Below are positions 45,390 through 57,341 of a stretch of DNA of 64,000 nucleotides, piece after piece. Position 1 is the stretch's first letter, and the number at the start of each line of letters is the position of its first letter. The position numbers were made by a program, and so were the translations under genes. Source of the DNA: Cladopsammia gracilis. Taxonomy: Eukaryota; Cnidaria; Anthozoa; Scleractinia; Dendrophylliidae. Below the pieces are notes generated by a model that searched no databases, was not told where the DNA came from, and saw only the letters and a list, made by a program, of their open reading frames with translations. The DNA lies in the NCBI GenBank assembly GCA_022457155.1, contig JAJGOT010000010.1:451501-515500 (forward strand). The letters run 5' to 3'.

Positions 45390-46200
45390 TCAGTTTCCGA
45401 TGTTATAAAGTTCCTTAGGAATGTCTTCATAAACGGCAAAGTTAGTGCCTCTGAGCTTCCTGCGTGCTTTCTGCAAAACATCCTCGCGATCGGCGTAGCG
45501 GAGAAATCTGTCTAAGATTGGACGTGGACCATTTCTACCACCCTGTTTACCCAAGCGATGAATACGATGAAATTCGATCTTGGAACATGAATCTTTGATC
45601 TCTAATTCGTTTTCCAAGAACTTGTGGATAACTGCCTTGGTATGTTCGCTTGATTCTTCGTTTTCATCAAGACTGCTATTTCCAGTAGCGAAACTCTCTG
45701 GAATACCGATAAATTTTAAGTTTTCTCTTCTGCTGTAGGTTTCCAGATATAGAATTTGCTTGAATAACTCTTCAGATGTCGATAAGTGATTCTCTTTCAT
45801 GTCACAAGCGTTATTCTTAATGTCTACAATCTCTTCCTCGCAAAAGTTCAGACTTGCTTTGACTTCATGTCCTGAAAAATCAGTGGTCTTGAACTCGGAA
45901 TCTAAGACGCAGACTTCCCTCTATAGCTTGCTCACAGATTCTTCAATGCTGGAGACAGTAGTGGTAAGATTATTAAGACGCAGTTTGATGGAATCAAGCT
46001 TATCAAGCTTGGATAGCTTGGAAAAAATAAGGTCAATTTTCTCTGCCAAGCCTTCCGCCATGTTGAAAGCTTCCAGGATATTGTCTTCAGAGCTGGAATT
46101 GTCCTTCTGCCTCTTGTCTTCTGGCGAACGTAAGGAATCGTCCGAGGAAACTGTGGAACTTGTTTTTGTGGAAATCAGTTTTTCTATAAGCGGTACAATA
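45390..46200 (-). pseudogene. L1-like ORF1 (RNA-binding protein)
   Basis: The main frame (45,800-45,390) contains ETYSRRENLKFIGIPE, IEFHRIHRLGK, RPILDRFLRYADREDVL and the K-LRGTNFAVYEDIPKE-type end: the RRM and C-terminal domain of L1 ORF1p (Transposase_22). The same frame extends upstream to about 46,200 through a coiled-coil-like Leu/Ser-rich region, interrupted by one TAG near 45,920. ORF1p trimers bind LINE RNA and act as chaperones. The single stop and good conservation suggest a rather young insertion. Confidence 0.85.
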
Positions 46201-46672
46201 ACTCAAAATTTAGACAATTTCCGCGGAGCGTTTCAAGACGCATCCTCACATAGGTGTCCGCCTTACAGGGCCGTGTCCGTCGAGATTTTACTTTAGGCCA
46301 TGTCCGAGTTGCCTTTAGCGCCTTTTTCAAAGCGTGGCCAAATGCAAAATCGTTATATGAATATAGGGTGTATTTGCAAATGAACATTCACAAGAAAGGT
46401 TTTGCCAGTTTCCATCGCTTTGTAAAATAGACAAAAGGCAACTCAGCGATAGCGTTTTGCGAATGCCTTCTGCAGCTACAGGCCAGCAACACGATAGTTA
46501 TTAAATGCGAGGCCTTACCCCAAAGCCGCTTTAAAATTAATTTCAGTTTTCATTCAAGTGCACGCGTTTGCGTGTTTTAGTTTCGCTCAAGTTTACCCGA
46601 TACTCAAAAACGTCTGCATATTCAAGTTTACTTTCGATTTGAAAGGGAGATACTTGATTTTCCCCAGTCCTA
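46200..46672. other. Possible L1 5-prime region, no gene
   Basis: Lies 5-prime of ORF1 on the minus strand, with a GTGTCCGCCTTACAGGG-type repeat at 46,250. Nothing recognisable otherwise. Confidence 0.3.
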
Positions 46673-46681
46673 GTCGTTGGG

Positions 46682-46896
46682 TAGCCTGTGAACAGGCCTC
46701 CTTGTGGGGGTATGACGAAAGTAGATAGCGGCGAAAAGAAAAGTCGGCGAGCGAAGCGAGCCGCGGGAAAACTGGGGAGAGGGGAAGAGGTGGGGAGGCT
46801 CTCCCCCTCCTCCTCCCTTTTCCTTTTACCCACCCCCTCCCGTGCGCCGTTTTGTTTTTTGCCCTATATCCCACCAGAGAGCCTGTTCACAGGCTA
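46682..46896. mobile_element. TAGCCTG-ended MITE, 9-bp TSD
   Basis: TAGCCTGTGAACAGGC at the left and GCCTGTTCACAGGCTA at the right. GTCGTTGGG at 46,673-46,681 and 46,897-46,905. Interior with GCGAGCGAAGCGAGCCGCG and a pyrimidine-rich right half. Confidence 0.85.
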
Positions 46897-46905
46897 GTCG
46901 TTGGG

Positions 46906-47374
46906 TAACACATTTGTATTGGGGATTACTAGAGGTTCCGCCTGGGCCCGAGTGTAAAGGTGTGATGTGCTGAACTGAGTTTTTAACTGTGATTAAAAAA
47001 AAATCCATGTTTGCACGCTTTAGTGTAGACCCAGTGTACGCGTAAGGTAAAAATGGAAGAAAACATTTTCTGCTTTTATCTAGTAAACTGTTACCAGAGG
47101 TGTCAGAGGCTTTTCTTGCGCTTTTCTCTCTCGTTCTTGAAGTCATCTTACCGTGACTGAATATTTCTGCTTGTCATAGTACATTTCTTGAAATTCCAGA
47201 TGGAGAAAAACCCGTCTAACAACCAGGCTGATTTAATTCAAAGATCAGAGGACGTCACGAACAAGCTCTCGAACAAAGGACATCAGACGAGAGAGGAGGG
47301 AGTTGATTGCGAGTGGCTCGAACCATCTAAGAATCATACTGTACTGTGCTCTACTGTACCATACTATACTGTAC
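46906..47374. other. No gene recognised
   Basis: Ordinary sequence ending in an ACTGT-type short tandem stretch (47,337-47,377), related to the ACTGC array at 59.87 kb. Confidence 0.35.
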
Positions 47375-47383
47375 TGTCCTTCA

Positions 47384-47548
47384 TAGCCTGTTCCAGGCTC
47401 CGAGATAGCGGGGAACGCGCGAAGTAAAAAAAAAAAGGAAAAAATCGCGGGGGAACTGGGGAGAAGGCGGTCGGCGGACCAGTTCCCCCGCGATTTTTCC
47501 TTTTACTTCGTGCGTTCCCCACTATATCTCGGAGCCTGGAACAGGCTA
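47384..47548. mobile_element. TAGCCTG-ended palindromic MITE, 9-bp TSD
   Basis: TAGCCTGTTCCAGGCTCCGA and the inverse TCGGAGCCTGGAACAGGCTA. TGTCCTTCA and TGTACTTCA flank it (one mismatch). The arms extend to GCGTTCCCC/GGGGAACGC and a GGGGGAACTGG/CCAGTTCCCCC centre. Confidence 0.85.
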
Positions 47549-47569
47549 TGTACTTCACTGCACTGTAGC

Positions 47570-48001
47570 TGAACTGTCTTGAGTGACTGATTTTGGAGGA
47601 GATGGACCCCCCCCCCCCCCTCTCCCCTTGCAAAAATCGTGGAACACCTCTTACAACCAAAATGTTGCATGATTGGTCAGTGTCGGACAATTCAAAGATT
47701 TCTTTGGTAATTCAAGATTTAAAATTATTCTTCCTCTGTATCTTTTCGTTTGTACTAGTGTACATGGCTAAATAATAGTTAAGAGGCCCACAAGTTTATC
47801 AGTTCCTTGGTAAATAAAGTTATTATTATTATTATTTGTTAATAAAGTATTATTATATCAATGATCAGTTTCATTTTAAAAATGTAATGTTGAGGAGTAT
47901 ATTTCAAATGTACATATCTTATCGTATTAGAATTTTAATGTTTTGTAAACAGTTAAAAAAAAAGGAAAAATAAAAAAAATATTATTATTATTATTATTTT
48001 T
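47570..48001. repeat. Duplicated block shared with 60.3 kb
   Basis: GACTGATTTTGGAGGAGATG, CAAAATGTTGCATGA and ATGGCTAAATAATAG are shared with 60,325-60,540, including a C homopolymer. It extends the homology between the ZNF-C and ZNF-D intervals. No gene. Confidence 0.65.
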
Positions 48002-49813
48002 ATAAAGTTAGGTCACGAGCAGTCCCTTTTTCTCTCTCTGGTCAAACAAGGGAAACACGCCAACGAGTGATAAATCGCACGCGTGTCGTGTCTTCTCGCA
48101 ACTGGTGACTTTCGCGTGCACTCTAATTTGAATACCCATAAAGAAAAGAGGGACTTATAATTGTCAACATTAAATTAGCGGATCCAGCCATTATTTTCTT
48201 ATACTATTCCATTATTTGGTCGTCATATGTGCAGCGGTTTAAATTTTATTTCTTTTTCTCTCAAGCTAATTAACATATATGAAAAAAGATAAGACTAAGA
48301 AAACAGAAATTATTTCAAAAATGCAAACAGTAACAAGCTGAATACCGAATCATCTAAAATTGTGTTAGTTAGATCCTGTTTACCCCAAAAGAGAAAAGAG
48401 AAGAGCTTGGTAAGGAAACAATCTACATATACTGTTATACACTTTGATTAGTTTATTGAATTTGCAACACCTACAATACGAGAGAAGAAACAAGAACTGT
48501 TCTGCATTCAGCTCACAAAAACCCAATGTCTGCTAACTTTTGTAACTCAACTGGCGGTAGTTTCTTGGTGTTGCGGATGGTGTGATCACCAAATGACGTA
48601 AAACAAAAGATTCAAAAGGCACTGAACAATACCCACACCACAACACAAAAGTTAACCAACAATGGCTTCCGCAACACCAAGAAACACCCGATATAGCAGA
48701 TACAAACAGAATCATTTAACCACAGGGCTACCAGGCTCACAACACGACCAGAATGTGAGGATATAAATTATATGGAATTGTATCGTTAATGAACTTTACT
48801 GACGATATAAAATGATAATGAGGTCACATTGCTTATCACACATTATAAAGCATTTAAATGAATAGTCAATGAACAAAAGACGGACAACATTTGACGTGGT
48901 ATAAAACTTAAAAGGCCATTTATTTGTTTTATTTCCGATCGTCAGTAGCGATAACATTCCAAACAAATCGTAAGCATTTTGCTGCGAGTTGTACTACTCT
49001 GAGCCTGGGCGCCCTGTTACTTTTTTACGCAAACGAAATGCAAAAATGCATCATCAAAATTTTAATGTGTCCCAGGACGCAAGATGTTGACTTGAAGAAC
49101 TCACTCCACTTACTTTGAATCTTGAATAGAATGCTTGGGACCCCAATTTGACGGGACATGTGGGTCCGAGGACCCAGATTGAAAAATCCTAGGGCCATCC
49201 CTGCTGATTCATGAAAGTCCAATAAAAGTTATTCATTAAACATTGCTATCTTTGGACTCACATAACTGTCTATAGTGGGTTTTCACAGAGGCAATATTGG
49301 AGGTAAAAAATATAGCCACATATATCATTACCATCCATTTTTCTCCAATATGACCACTACGGAAACCCTCTATATATCAACATAATCGCAGTAGAACTTC
49401 ACCGTCTATTGACCAACACAGGACCACAAAATTGTAACCATATTAATAGCAAAAAAAAAACCACTAACTTAAACGTTATCAATAGTAATGTTTAATATTT
49501 CACGGCTAGTCATTTTGCTACATATGTAGTCATTTGATTTTGTTCCTTTTCTTTTCTTATACAAATCAAGTTGTTGCATTCAGACAAGATAATGATCGAT
49601 CTTTCGTTTAGGCATTTGAAAAGTGAGGTAGCAAAGAGGTGGTCAAGAAAATTACTGATTAATGGGGTGGTCATAAGGTACCCTCATTTAGTAAAATATG
49701 GACAATAATCACAGCGAGGATTTCCTTTGTCATGCAATTTTTGTTTGTTTTACCAATTTACTATAACACAATATTTACAAAACAAACAAAACATAAGTAA
49801 AGATGCTTAGGTA
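48002..49813. other. Segmental-duplication flank downstream of ZNF-C
   Basis: Collinear with the flanks of B and D. C-specific differences include a foldback insertion at about 48,557-48,690 (TTTCTTGGTGTTGCGGA and TCCGCAACACCAAGAAA), absent from B near 30,705. A replaced stretch lies at about 49,020-49,200. No gene. Confidence 0.6.
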
Positions 49814-51326
49814 TTAACAAGTGTCTTCACATACATGTCTCATATGATTTTCATAGTGTTCAAAAAGTAGTGCCTCACTACTCATCTCCTCTTGACAAAT
49901 CCAACAGCTATGTTTCTCGACAATGGCTGATTGGGTGTCTTGCAATGTGCATGTTGGTGTTGATTTGCAATCCTTGCCACCATTTCCAATACCCATGTGG
50001 GCTAGTGCACTGCTGCAGCAGATTTTGGTATTTACAATTGACTCTGATCTAAAATCACTCTTTTCATACCAAGTGGACTTATCATGAACATTTCGATTTC
50101 TTGTTCTTCTACACTTACCTCTTGAATGTTTGGATGGACTTTCCTTTGTGTGTAAATGACCGTTTTCATGTATTTGCAGATCTCCTGCTCGGTTGAAACG
50201 TTTGCCACACTGTTTACATTCATGAGGCTTTTCCCCAGTGTGGACCATTTTATGTGTCCTTAGATGTCCTGCTTGGCTAAAACACTTGCCACACTGTTTA
50301 CATTCATAAGGCTTTTCTCCAGTGTGGACCCTTTCATGTCTCTTTAGGCTTGTTGCTTCACTAAAACACGTGCCACATTGTTTACATTCATAAGGCTTTT
50401 CTCCAGTGTGGACCCTTTCATGTCTCCTTAGGCTTGTTGCTTCACTAAAACACTTGCCACACTCTTTACATTCATAAGGCTTTTCTCCAGTGTGGACCAT
50501 TTTATGTCTCCTTAGGTTTCCTGACATGCTAAAACACTTGCCACACTGTTTACATTCATAAGGCTTTTCCCCAGTGTGGACCCTTTCATGTTGCCTTAGT
50601 TTTCCTGATTGGCTAAAACACTTGCCACACTGTTTACATTCATAAGGCTTTTCTCCAGTGTGGACCCTTTCATGTTCCCTTAGGTTTCTGGCTTCTCTAA
50701 AACACTTGCCACACTGTTTACATTCATAAGGCTTTTCTCCAGTGTGGACCATTTTATGTGTCCTTAGCTCTCCCGCTCTGCTAAAAAACTTGCCACACTG
50801 TTTACATTCATAAGGCTTTTCTCCACTGTGGACCTTTTCATGTGTACTTAGGTGTCCAGCTTCACTAAAGCACTTGCCACACTGTTTACATTCATAAGGC
50901 TTTTCTCTAGTGTGGACCCTTTCATGTCTCCTTAGGCTTGTTGCTTCACTAAAACACTTGCCACACTGTTTACATTGATAAGGCTTTTCTCCAGTGTGGA
51001 CCCTTTTATGTCTCGTTAGGTTTCCTGCTGTGCTAAAACTCTTGCCACACTGTTTACATTGATAAGGGTTTTCTCCAGTGTGGACCCTTTTATGTCTCCT
51101 TAGGTTTCCTGCTGTGATAAAACACTTGCCACACTGTTTGCATTCATAAGGTTTTTCCCCAGTGTGGAGTCGCTTATGTCTTCTTACATATCCTTTCATG
51201 TCCTTTGGCTTGAACACTTGCCACACTGTTTGCAATGATAAACTTTTGTGATAACTTTTTTTTGCATCAATGGTTCCTCTGGAATTGCGCCGTGATTTGT
51301 TTTCTTTTTTATACCTGATCTTAATG
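49814..51326 (-). CDS. ZNF-C: C2H2 zinc-finger protein, terminal exon
   Basis: Twelve intact C2H2 fingers of 28 residues with TGEKP linkers, then a tail almost identical to ZNF-B ([16 protein letters not shown] onwards) and the CWICQEEM...HYENH C-terminal finger. An acceptor (GTTGCAG) precedes 51,326. From there the frame is open through an ATG ([11 protein letters not shown]) into the first finger, which is broken by the same one-base deletion as ZNF-A (TGTTCAAG near 51,215) and then reaches a stop. The 12-finger frame is entered only downstream: it is open from 51,235, and its first true ATG is in [12 protein letters not shown]. Fingers with the EATSL helix occur three times. Function as for B if an internal start or another transcript start is used; otherwise a pseudogene. 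Confidence 0.8.
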
Positions 51327-52608
51327 CTGCAACATTACATAACAGAAATAAATCATTATTACATGTAAGTATGGGTTCAAGTTGAGCCTGTTTAACCTAG
51401 TGCATTTGCCTCGCATCTGGAATCCAGAATCACCTTTTAATTAATACAAAATATTACCATGTAACGCTAACCTAATACATACCTAAGTGAGCTGTTTGCA
51501 AAATGAGCTGTTTGCTACTCATTTTTTCTCTGACCAATTATAAAATATATCTGTGAGCCTGAAGTTTCATTTCTTGAAGAATTAACTTTTTCACTCCACA
51601 CAGAGCATCAATTATTGAGACATTTGATTTTAGAAGTATCTTTCTGTACAGACAAATGCATGGAAAAAGTAAAAGGAAGAAAATAGAAAAATAATTAATC
51701 ACACCACTGACCAAAAGGTTTCTTGGAGAAGTGAATGAAAGCTGGTTCAAAGTTTCAAACACTCAGCATGAAATGAATGAACTTTAACAGTACTTTTTTA
51801 TTTTTTTAGTGGATTGAGCAGAAAGGTCTTGCCTTTATGGCTGTAGGAGCTAAAAAAACATGCAAGTGTGCAAACACCCAGGATGTTAGCTTCAGACATG
51901 TTTAATTTTGGTGCTGATGGAACGTACTAAAAAGCCACATCAACTTCACCTAACCATTTCTTTGTGTTCTAACACTTTACATTTTTGTAAGACTTAACTA
52001 CTGTCCTTTCCATAGTTTTTCAGTCTGGCCAGCAGACATCTGCCACCAAGTCATGTGGTGGGGTCCAGGTGCCTTTGCTGGGGTGATTGTCGGCCTTTGC
52101 TTGTTCATAAGGTAAGTATCTGGTTTCCACTGAGTTGCTCAGTGTGACAGGTACCTGGGTGGTAGTCAGTGTTACCATGGATACCACCTAGAGCCGGACG
52201 ATTTTGCTAGCAGCATGCCCCCTACCATGTGGCACCTATTCCCCAAGCTCATCTTTGAGTGATGAGTTTAATGATAAGTTACCAGCTTCCAATCATAGCC
52301 AAAAATACAATTGCGCAAATGAAATTTAAGGTGGTCTTATACCCAAACTATGAGGTCTATTTTGCATTGTGGTTTTTCTGAAAATGGCAAAATTGCAATC
52401 TTAAAACACTTGAGAATGCCATTTTGAAAGAATTTTACTAAATTTGCAGCACCAATACATATGAGCTAAAACAATACAGAAATATTTTGGTGGTCCTTTG
52501 GGTATAATTATAAAGGTAAAAAATAAAACTACATATACTTATACAATTCTAATTAAAAATGTAAAAAAGTGTCAAATATTTAAACAGTTTTGTGCGAATG
52601 GAGTCAGT
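51327..52608. other. Segmental-duplication flank upstream of ZNF-C
   Basis: Collinear with 14,912-16,220. Contains the second copy of the possible 88-nt exon at 52,022-52,109 and no other recognisable coding sequence. Confidence 0.65.
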
Positions 52609-53135
52609 TTGGGTGTTACGAGAAGGCTTGATGTCCTTTATAAACAAAATTTCAGAAATTAGGCAATCGAACTTGCTTCTGCATTTCTTTAGTACTTTGA
52701 AAAGATGGTCAATCAGTGCTTTTCCTGCAATCCATGTTGCATTGCAAGATGTTTCCCGACGGCAGAATAGCGATGCTTGCTAATGCATTGATGTAAGTGT
52801 TGGGCAGTATACCCGAAATAATTTACATCACACAAATTTCAACATTCAAATAAATATACAATGCATTGCATGTTGACGATGGACAGCTTGTTTTCCCTTA
52901 CGTTAAGAAGTTGTGACAATTTTCTGCTTATGAAGACAGGTTTTACATTAACATTAATCATGGATCCCAGAGAATGGATTTCTTTGCAAATGTGATTGGC
53001 TGATCCTTGATCTTTAAACGGCAATGTTATGTTGTGGTTGATCATGATACTGCCTATCCTCAACCAAAGAAGCTTTTTTGACAGAATGTTACAAGTTACA
53101 CACCATGTTTTCAAAACTGCACTATCCATAAACAT
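52609..53135 (-). pseudogene. Penelope-like element: RT end and GIY-YIG remnant
   Basis: The minus frame from 53,135 contains LPFKDQGSANHICKEI, KPVFISRKLSQLL and IVNMQCIVYLFEC, the typical join between Penelope-like RT and GIY-YIG. It continues below 52,839 with a degenerate YFGYT and HLHQCISKH, a stop, then FDCLISEILFIKDIKPS in another frame. An inverted repeat (GGATTTCTTTG at about 52,977 and CAAAGAAATCC at about 53,201) lies over the 5-prime side. ZNF-A lacks this block at the equivalent position (about 16,220), so it inserted after that duplication. Confidence 0.8.
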
Positions 53136-53300
53136 TGGTTGACTCTACAATACAAAGATTCAGCCATTTAAAGATCAATGATCAGCCAATCGCATTCACA
53201 AAGAAATCCATCCTCTGGGATCCATGATTGACATTAACGAAAACCCGTCTTCACAAGGAGAAAATTATTGCAAGTTCCGAGCATAAAAGAGCATTAAAGC

Positions 53301-54452
53301 GACTGGTCTTGATAACATTTCTGCTGAAATAATATGAGAATGTGCTGATCTTATTTCAGTTTCACTATGTGATCTATTTAATAAATCCTTAGTCTCTGGT
53401 ATACTTCCTGACGACTGGAAATGTGCCAGGGTTTCTCTGTTGTTTAAGCAAGGTGAGCCATCTGATCTAAATAATTATCGGCCTATTTCAGTCATTTCAG
53501 TAATAGCTAAAGTGTTTGAAAGGATTGTTTATGACCAATTGTATAATTTTTTGACCACTGAAAATATCCTTTCTAAACAGCAACTGGGTTTTCGCTCATT
53601 ACACTCAACTGTAACTGCTCTTCTGGAAGCTACTGATAACTGGGCGTTTAATATCGACTGTGGAACCGTTAATGCTGTGGTTTTTCTTGATTTAAAAAAG
53701 GCAGTCGATACTGTCGACTATGATGTCCTTTTATCCAAAATGAATCTAGGAATCCAAGGAATAGCTCTTGATTGGTTTACGTCATATTTAACTAATTGCA
53801 CACAATGATGCCTCGTTAATGGTTCTCTTTCTGAAATATGTTCACTTAAATGTGGGGTACTGCAGGGAACAATCCTAGGCCCCCTTTTATTTCTCATATA
53901 CATAATAACAACTTGCCAAACTGCCTAACATCATGCCAGCCTAGAATGTATGCTGATGACACTCACATCACTTATGCGGATGCTGATGTGAATTCAATAC
54001 AGTTAAACCTGAATCACGATTTGGATAATGTAAACAAGTGGCTTATCTCTAACAAACTTACTTTGAACACTGCCAAAACTGAATTCATGCTAATTGGTTC
54101 TAGACAAAAATTGAGTACTTTGTCAAACCCACCTGAGCTCTTGATTGATAATATTCCAATAGAACAAGTTTCCTCTGTCAAATCGCTTGAAATATTTATT
54201 GATGAAAATCTACGGTGGCAAATACACATCGATAAATTAACTGAAAAGATCGCTTCCGGGATAGGAGCCATAAAAAGAATTAGACCTTTTGTGCCTCCAT
54301 CGACTCTTCATTATATATACAACGCGCTAATTCAATCTCACTTCACGGGCAGACAAATCGTCACTTATATAAAATCGTCCATTACAAAAATACAGTTTCA
54401 AATGACTAGTTCTTCTAGATATAACAACAAAATAACTTTCTCACTACATTGA
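53301..54452 (+). pseudogene. CR1/Jockey-like LINE reverse transcriptase
   Basis: Broken frames encode TGLDNIS, a RPISVISVIAKVFERIV block, LGFRSLHST, AVVFLDLKKAVDTVDYDVLL, GVLQGTILGPLLFLIYINN-like sequence and the catalytic MYADDTHI, then LISNKLTLNTAKTEFM. This is the RT palm of the CR1/L2/Jockey-type LINEs. An early stop near 53,337, a stop near 53,807 and a frameshift near 53,850 inactivate it. It is 5-prime truncated, joining the ZNF flank repeat at 53,300. Confidence 0.9.
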
Positions 54453-54825
54453 GAAAGGTGCAACAAGAAAGAACAATTTCTTCATGGCAGATTTTGATCA
54501 CATGCTAGGCAACAAGAACTCCTAACAGATGGAATTTCATTTGAACGCCTGAAGAATTATTTTGAACGGCTTGCAGTGAACGGCCGAAACAGAACAAAAA
54601 TTTCGAACGGCTGGCTGTGAACGGCTTCGAATGAAGTGACTTTTCAGTCAGAAAGCGAACGAAACCAAAATAGGTCACTTCATTTAAACAAGGGCCCCAA
54701 GTGCCAGTGCATTAGTCACGCAAAATTCATGTGTAAAATTCTTTCTGAACTTCATGTTTACCGATTGTGAAGATAAATGCTTGACACGTTTCACTTTTTG
54801 TTTACTTTGCACATGTGTATTAATA
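54453..54825. repeat. Possible LINE 3-prime tail and GAACGGC half-sites
   Basis: GAACGGCT/GAACGGCC half-sites at 54,563-54,630 resemble the satellite at 28.1-28.3 kb. No gene. Confidence 0.4.
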
Positions 54826-55007
54826 GGCCATTTGCACTATGACATCATTTGACTACTACTACCAGAATTCATTTCGTTTTTCCTTTCTTATTTAAATTTT
54901 GTAATCTCAGTGCGGTTTAAATAACAATAGCCCTAATTTGCACTACAAAACAAAAAACTGAAGGATTCTGGTAGTAGTAGTCAAATGACGTCATCGTGCA
55001 AATGGCC
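54826..55007. mobile_element. MITE with GGCCATTTGCAC ends
   Basis: GGCCATTTGCACTATGACAT and the inverse ATGACGTCATCGTGCAAATGGCC, with TTTGACTACTACTACCAGAAT in the arms. TA borders both sides. The homologous DNA near 25,160-25,175 (TGTATTAATTCAAAAC) lacks it, giving an empty site. Confidence 0.85.
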
Positions 55008-55229
55008 TATTCAAAACTGCCATTTGGGCATTTCTTGGACGTAAAAGAGGGGTCCAAGGGGGTCTAGATTGGGGCGGGGGGACCAATATGGCGCCAAAAG
55101 TGTACAATGTAAGCCAATGTATTACAATGTATGTATGTTCGATCGTAAAGCAAAGACAAAGGGGAAATACACACGAATTAAGCAACTAATAACATAACGA
55201 ACATTTCAGCTGAAATAATTCATATAATT

Positions 55230-56160
55230 GAATTGGTTGTCTAAAAAACTGTGCATATATCGTTTGGATTATCGAGCGATCACATACTTAAGCTTAAGTT
55301 AAAGCTAAATGGTGCGCAAAACATCTTTCGCTTATAATCGGCGTTTGGTCATTTCTGTATCAAATCAAACCTCGAAGCAAAATGATACTAAACAGTGTAA
55401 ACAGACTAAAAAGACACTGAACAATTTGTCTTACCTTAACTTTAAACAATTTCAGCGTTCTATAGGATCAAAAGCAACAGTCTTCAGTCAGGGCGACTCA
55501 CACGATACGGGCAAATACCTCATGATAGGCCCACATATAGTCTCCTTAACACTAAGTCACAGTCTACTCGCGGTAATCGAAAATTTTACACATTTGGATT
55601 GGACACACAGATCACATGGATTGGATCTCTTTCCTGTCTATTGTCTGGACGGGACCGGGGGAAGGATATTCAGAAATACAGCGAGCTCTGTCTTGGCTGG
55701 ACACCTTCGGGACCGCGCTTGTAGCTGTCCACCTTAGAGAGGTGTCCACCTTATAGAGAGTTTAGCTACAGACGAACAAGTGACGTTCGGTCAGAACCAG
55801 CCAATAATTGTTATAATTCAACACATTGATACACTGCCCAAATATGGTCAAAAAGGTATCGATACACGCTATGTCTACATGACGTATATCCAACGATGGA
55901 GGTATAAATTTCTCATTTTGACAAGGGAATGCAAAACTGACGGACCAACCTGGATATTTTTTCTTCACTGTCTTTATTATCAATGTGTTGAATTAATTTT
56001 AGCCGACGATGCCTACAGTTTAATGTCCATCTTAGAGAGCTGTCCACCTTATAGAGAGTTTAGTTGCAGACGAACAAGTGAAATTCGGCCAGGACCAACC
56101 ACTGATGTTCACCTTAGAGAGGTGTCAACCTTATAGAAAGTTTAGCTACACACGACGTCT
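55230..56160 (+). repeat. Repeat family X, copy 4 (with 142-codon open frame)
   Basis: Homologous from GAGCGATCACATA to about 55,900 with copy 2. The open frame from ATG 55,309 is 142 codons, parallel to that at 25,630. Unlike copies 2 and 3 it continues past CCAACGAT(G/A)GAGGT into unrelated-looking DNA rather than L1, so it shows the junction without the L1 piece. TTATAGAGAGTTTAG motifs recur to 56,140. Confidence 0.65.
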
Positions 56161-56234
56161 TAGCTACGTCTTATGCTGTATTCATATCAGCACCGAAACA
56201 TGTCTAGAGTAAGCATGTTGGCATTTTCATTGTT

Positions 56235-56495
56235 TACATTAGTTGTTAACTTCACTTCACTTCACGCCTGGTTCTATAACTTATACAAATTGACCGAAAC
56301 AAACAGAGCTCGAACTTGCTGTCGCATGATTTTTTTTTTCACTTGTCAAGCTATTCAGGAACGTGTTTAACAACGATACGACATTTACGCTAGCGTGTTT
56401 TGTCTGGCTTAAATCGAAACGGCTTCCTCATTAGGTAGTTTCAATCATGCTCAGAATGAACATGTTTCGATCGATCATGCAGATTCGAGCAATGC
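56235..56495. repeat. Dispersed repeat, second copy
   Basis: Homologous to 10,280-10,548 with small indels. Confidence 0.75.
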
Positions 56496-56511
56496 GCCGC
56501 CTGATATGAAC

Positions 56512-56577
56512 TAGCCTCTTTCAGGCGCGCCCAATTTTTCTTTCGCGCGCCACAAACTTAACGCCTGGAACAGGCTA
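56512..56577. mobile_element. 66-bp TAGCCT-ended micro-MITE, 9-bp TSD
   Basis: TAGCCTCTTTCAGGCGCGC and the inverse-like CGCCTGGAACAGGCTA, flanked by GATATGAAC at 56,503-56,511 and 56,578-56,586. Among the smallest elements here with a perfect duplication. Confidence 0.8.
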
Positions 56578-56649
56578 GATATGAACACGTTTTGCAATGA
56601 AACATATTTCAATCATGACCAGACTAAACATGTTTCGCCCTAGTGAATT

Positions 56650-56810
56650 AATTTTAATTATCCATTGTTCCTCGCGAAGCGAGGGCCGAAGGCCCGAGCG
56701 TAGCGAGGTTAATAAATTTGGCGGCCGAAGGCCGCTCGGGTGCTCGGGTCTCGGGAGCTGAGCCGTGCGCAATCGAGCGAAAAGTTTATATATATATATA
56801 TATATATACT
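56650..56810. repeat. GCGAAGCGAGG foldback and (TA)n
   Basis: CCTCGCGAAGCGAGGGCC is followed by a GGCCGAAGGCCCG palindrome and CGTAGCGAGG, similar to other short foldbacks here. A (TA)n tract lies at about 56,788-56,808. Confidence 0.6.
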
Positions 56811-57341
56811 GAAGATGTCGTGCAGTTGCCTAGCAACAAAAATCGTGACCGCTGACAATGGCGCGCTCTCATGTTTATTCATGGAGGCGGCCGGGGGTTG
56901 GAAGCCCATCCCATAATGTCTCATCACGTGACCTCGCATTTGCCAGTGATCGCCGAGGCAAGCAGTGGCTGTCAAGACACCCTTTTCAAGGCCTCTTGTC
57001 TGTCGGTCTTCTTTTGTCAGGATTTGCAATGTTAAGAAAACTTCTCTTGCAACGAACAGATACATGCTTTCGAAAATTTGTTTGAAGGATGACACGACAA
57101 ACGAAATTTGCGCGCGCTTGAACGCGTAAGCATCCAACTGCTTGTCCATGCATATGACGACACTCTTGCACTGTGTTAACCAAATAAGTGCTCTAAAAAA
57201 CTGAAAACCTTTGGGAAAAAAGTTCTTCTCTTAATAGCTATTTGTTTTATCCACGGTTTTAGCCAGACACAGTAGTTCTGATGTCAACGACAGGAAAAAC
57301 TGTAACTGACGCGTACAGCTAGCTTGTACGCGCGATATAGC

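Noticed and set aside
45799..46296. 165-codon plus-strand frame opposite L1 ORF1
   Set aside because: Antisense shadow of the ORF1 coding sequence, which matches a known family.
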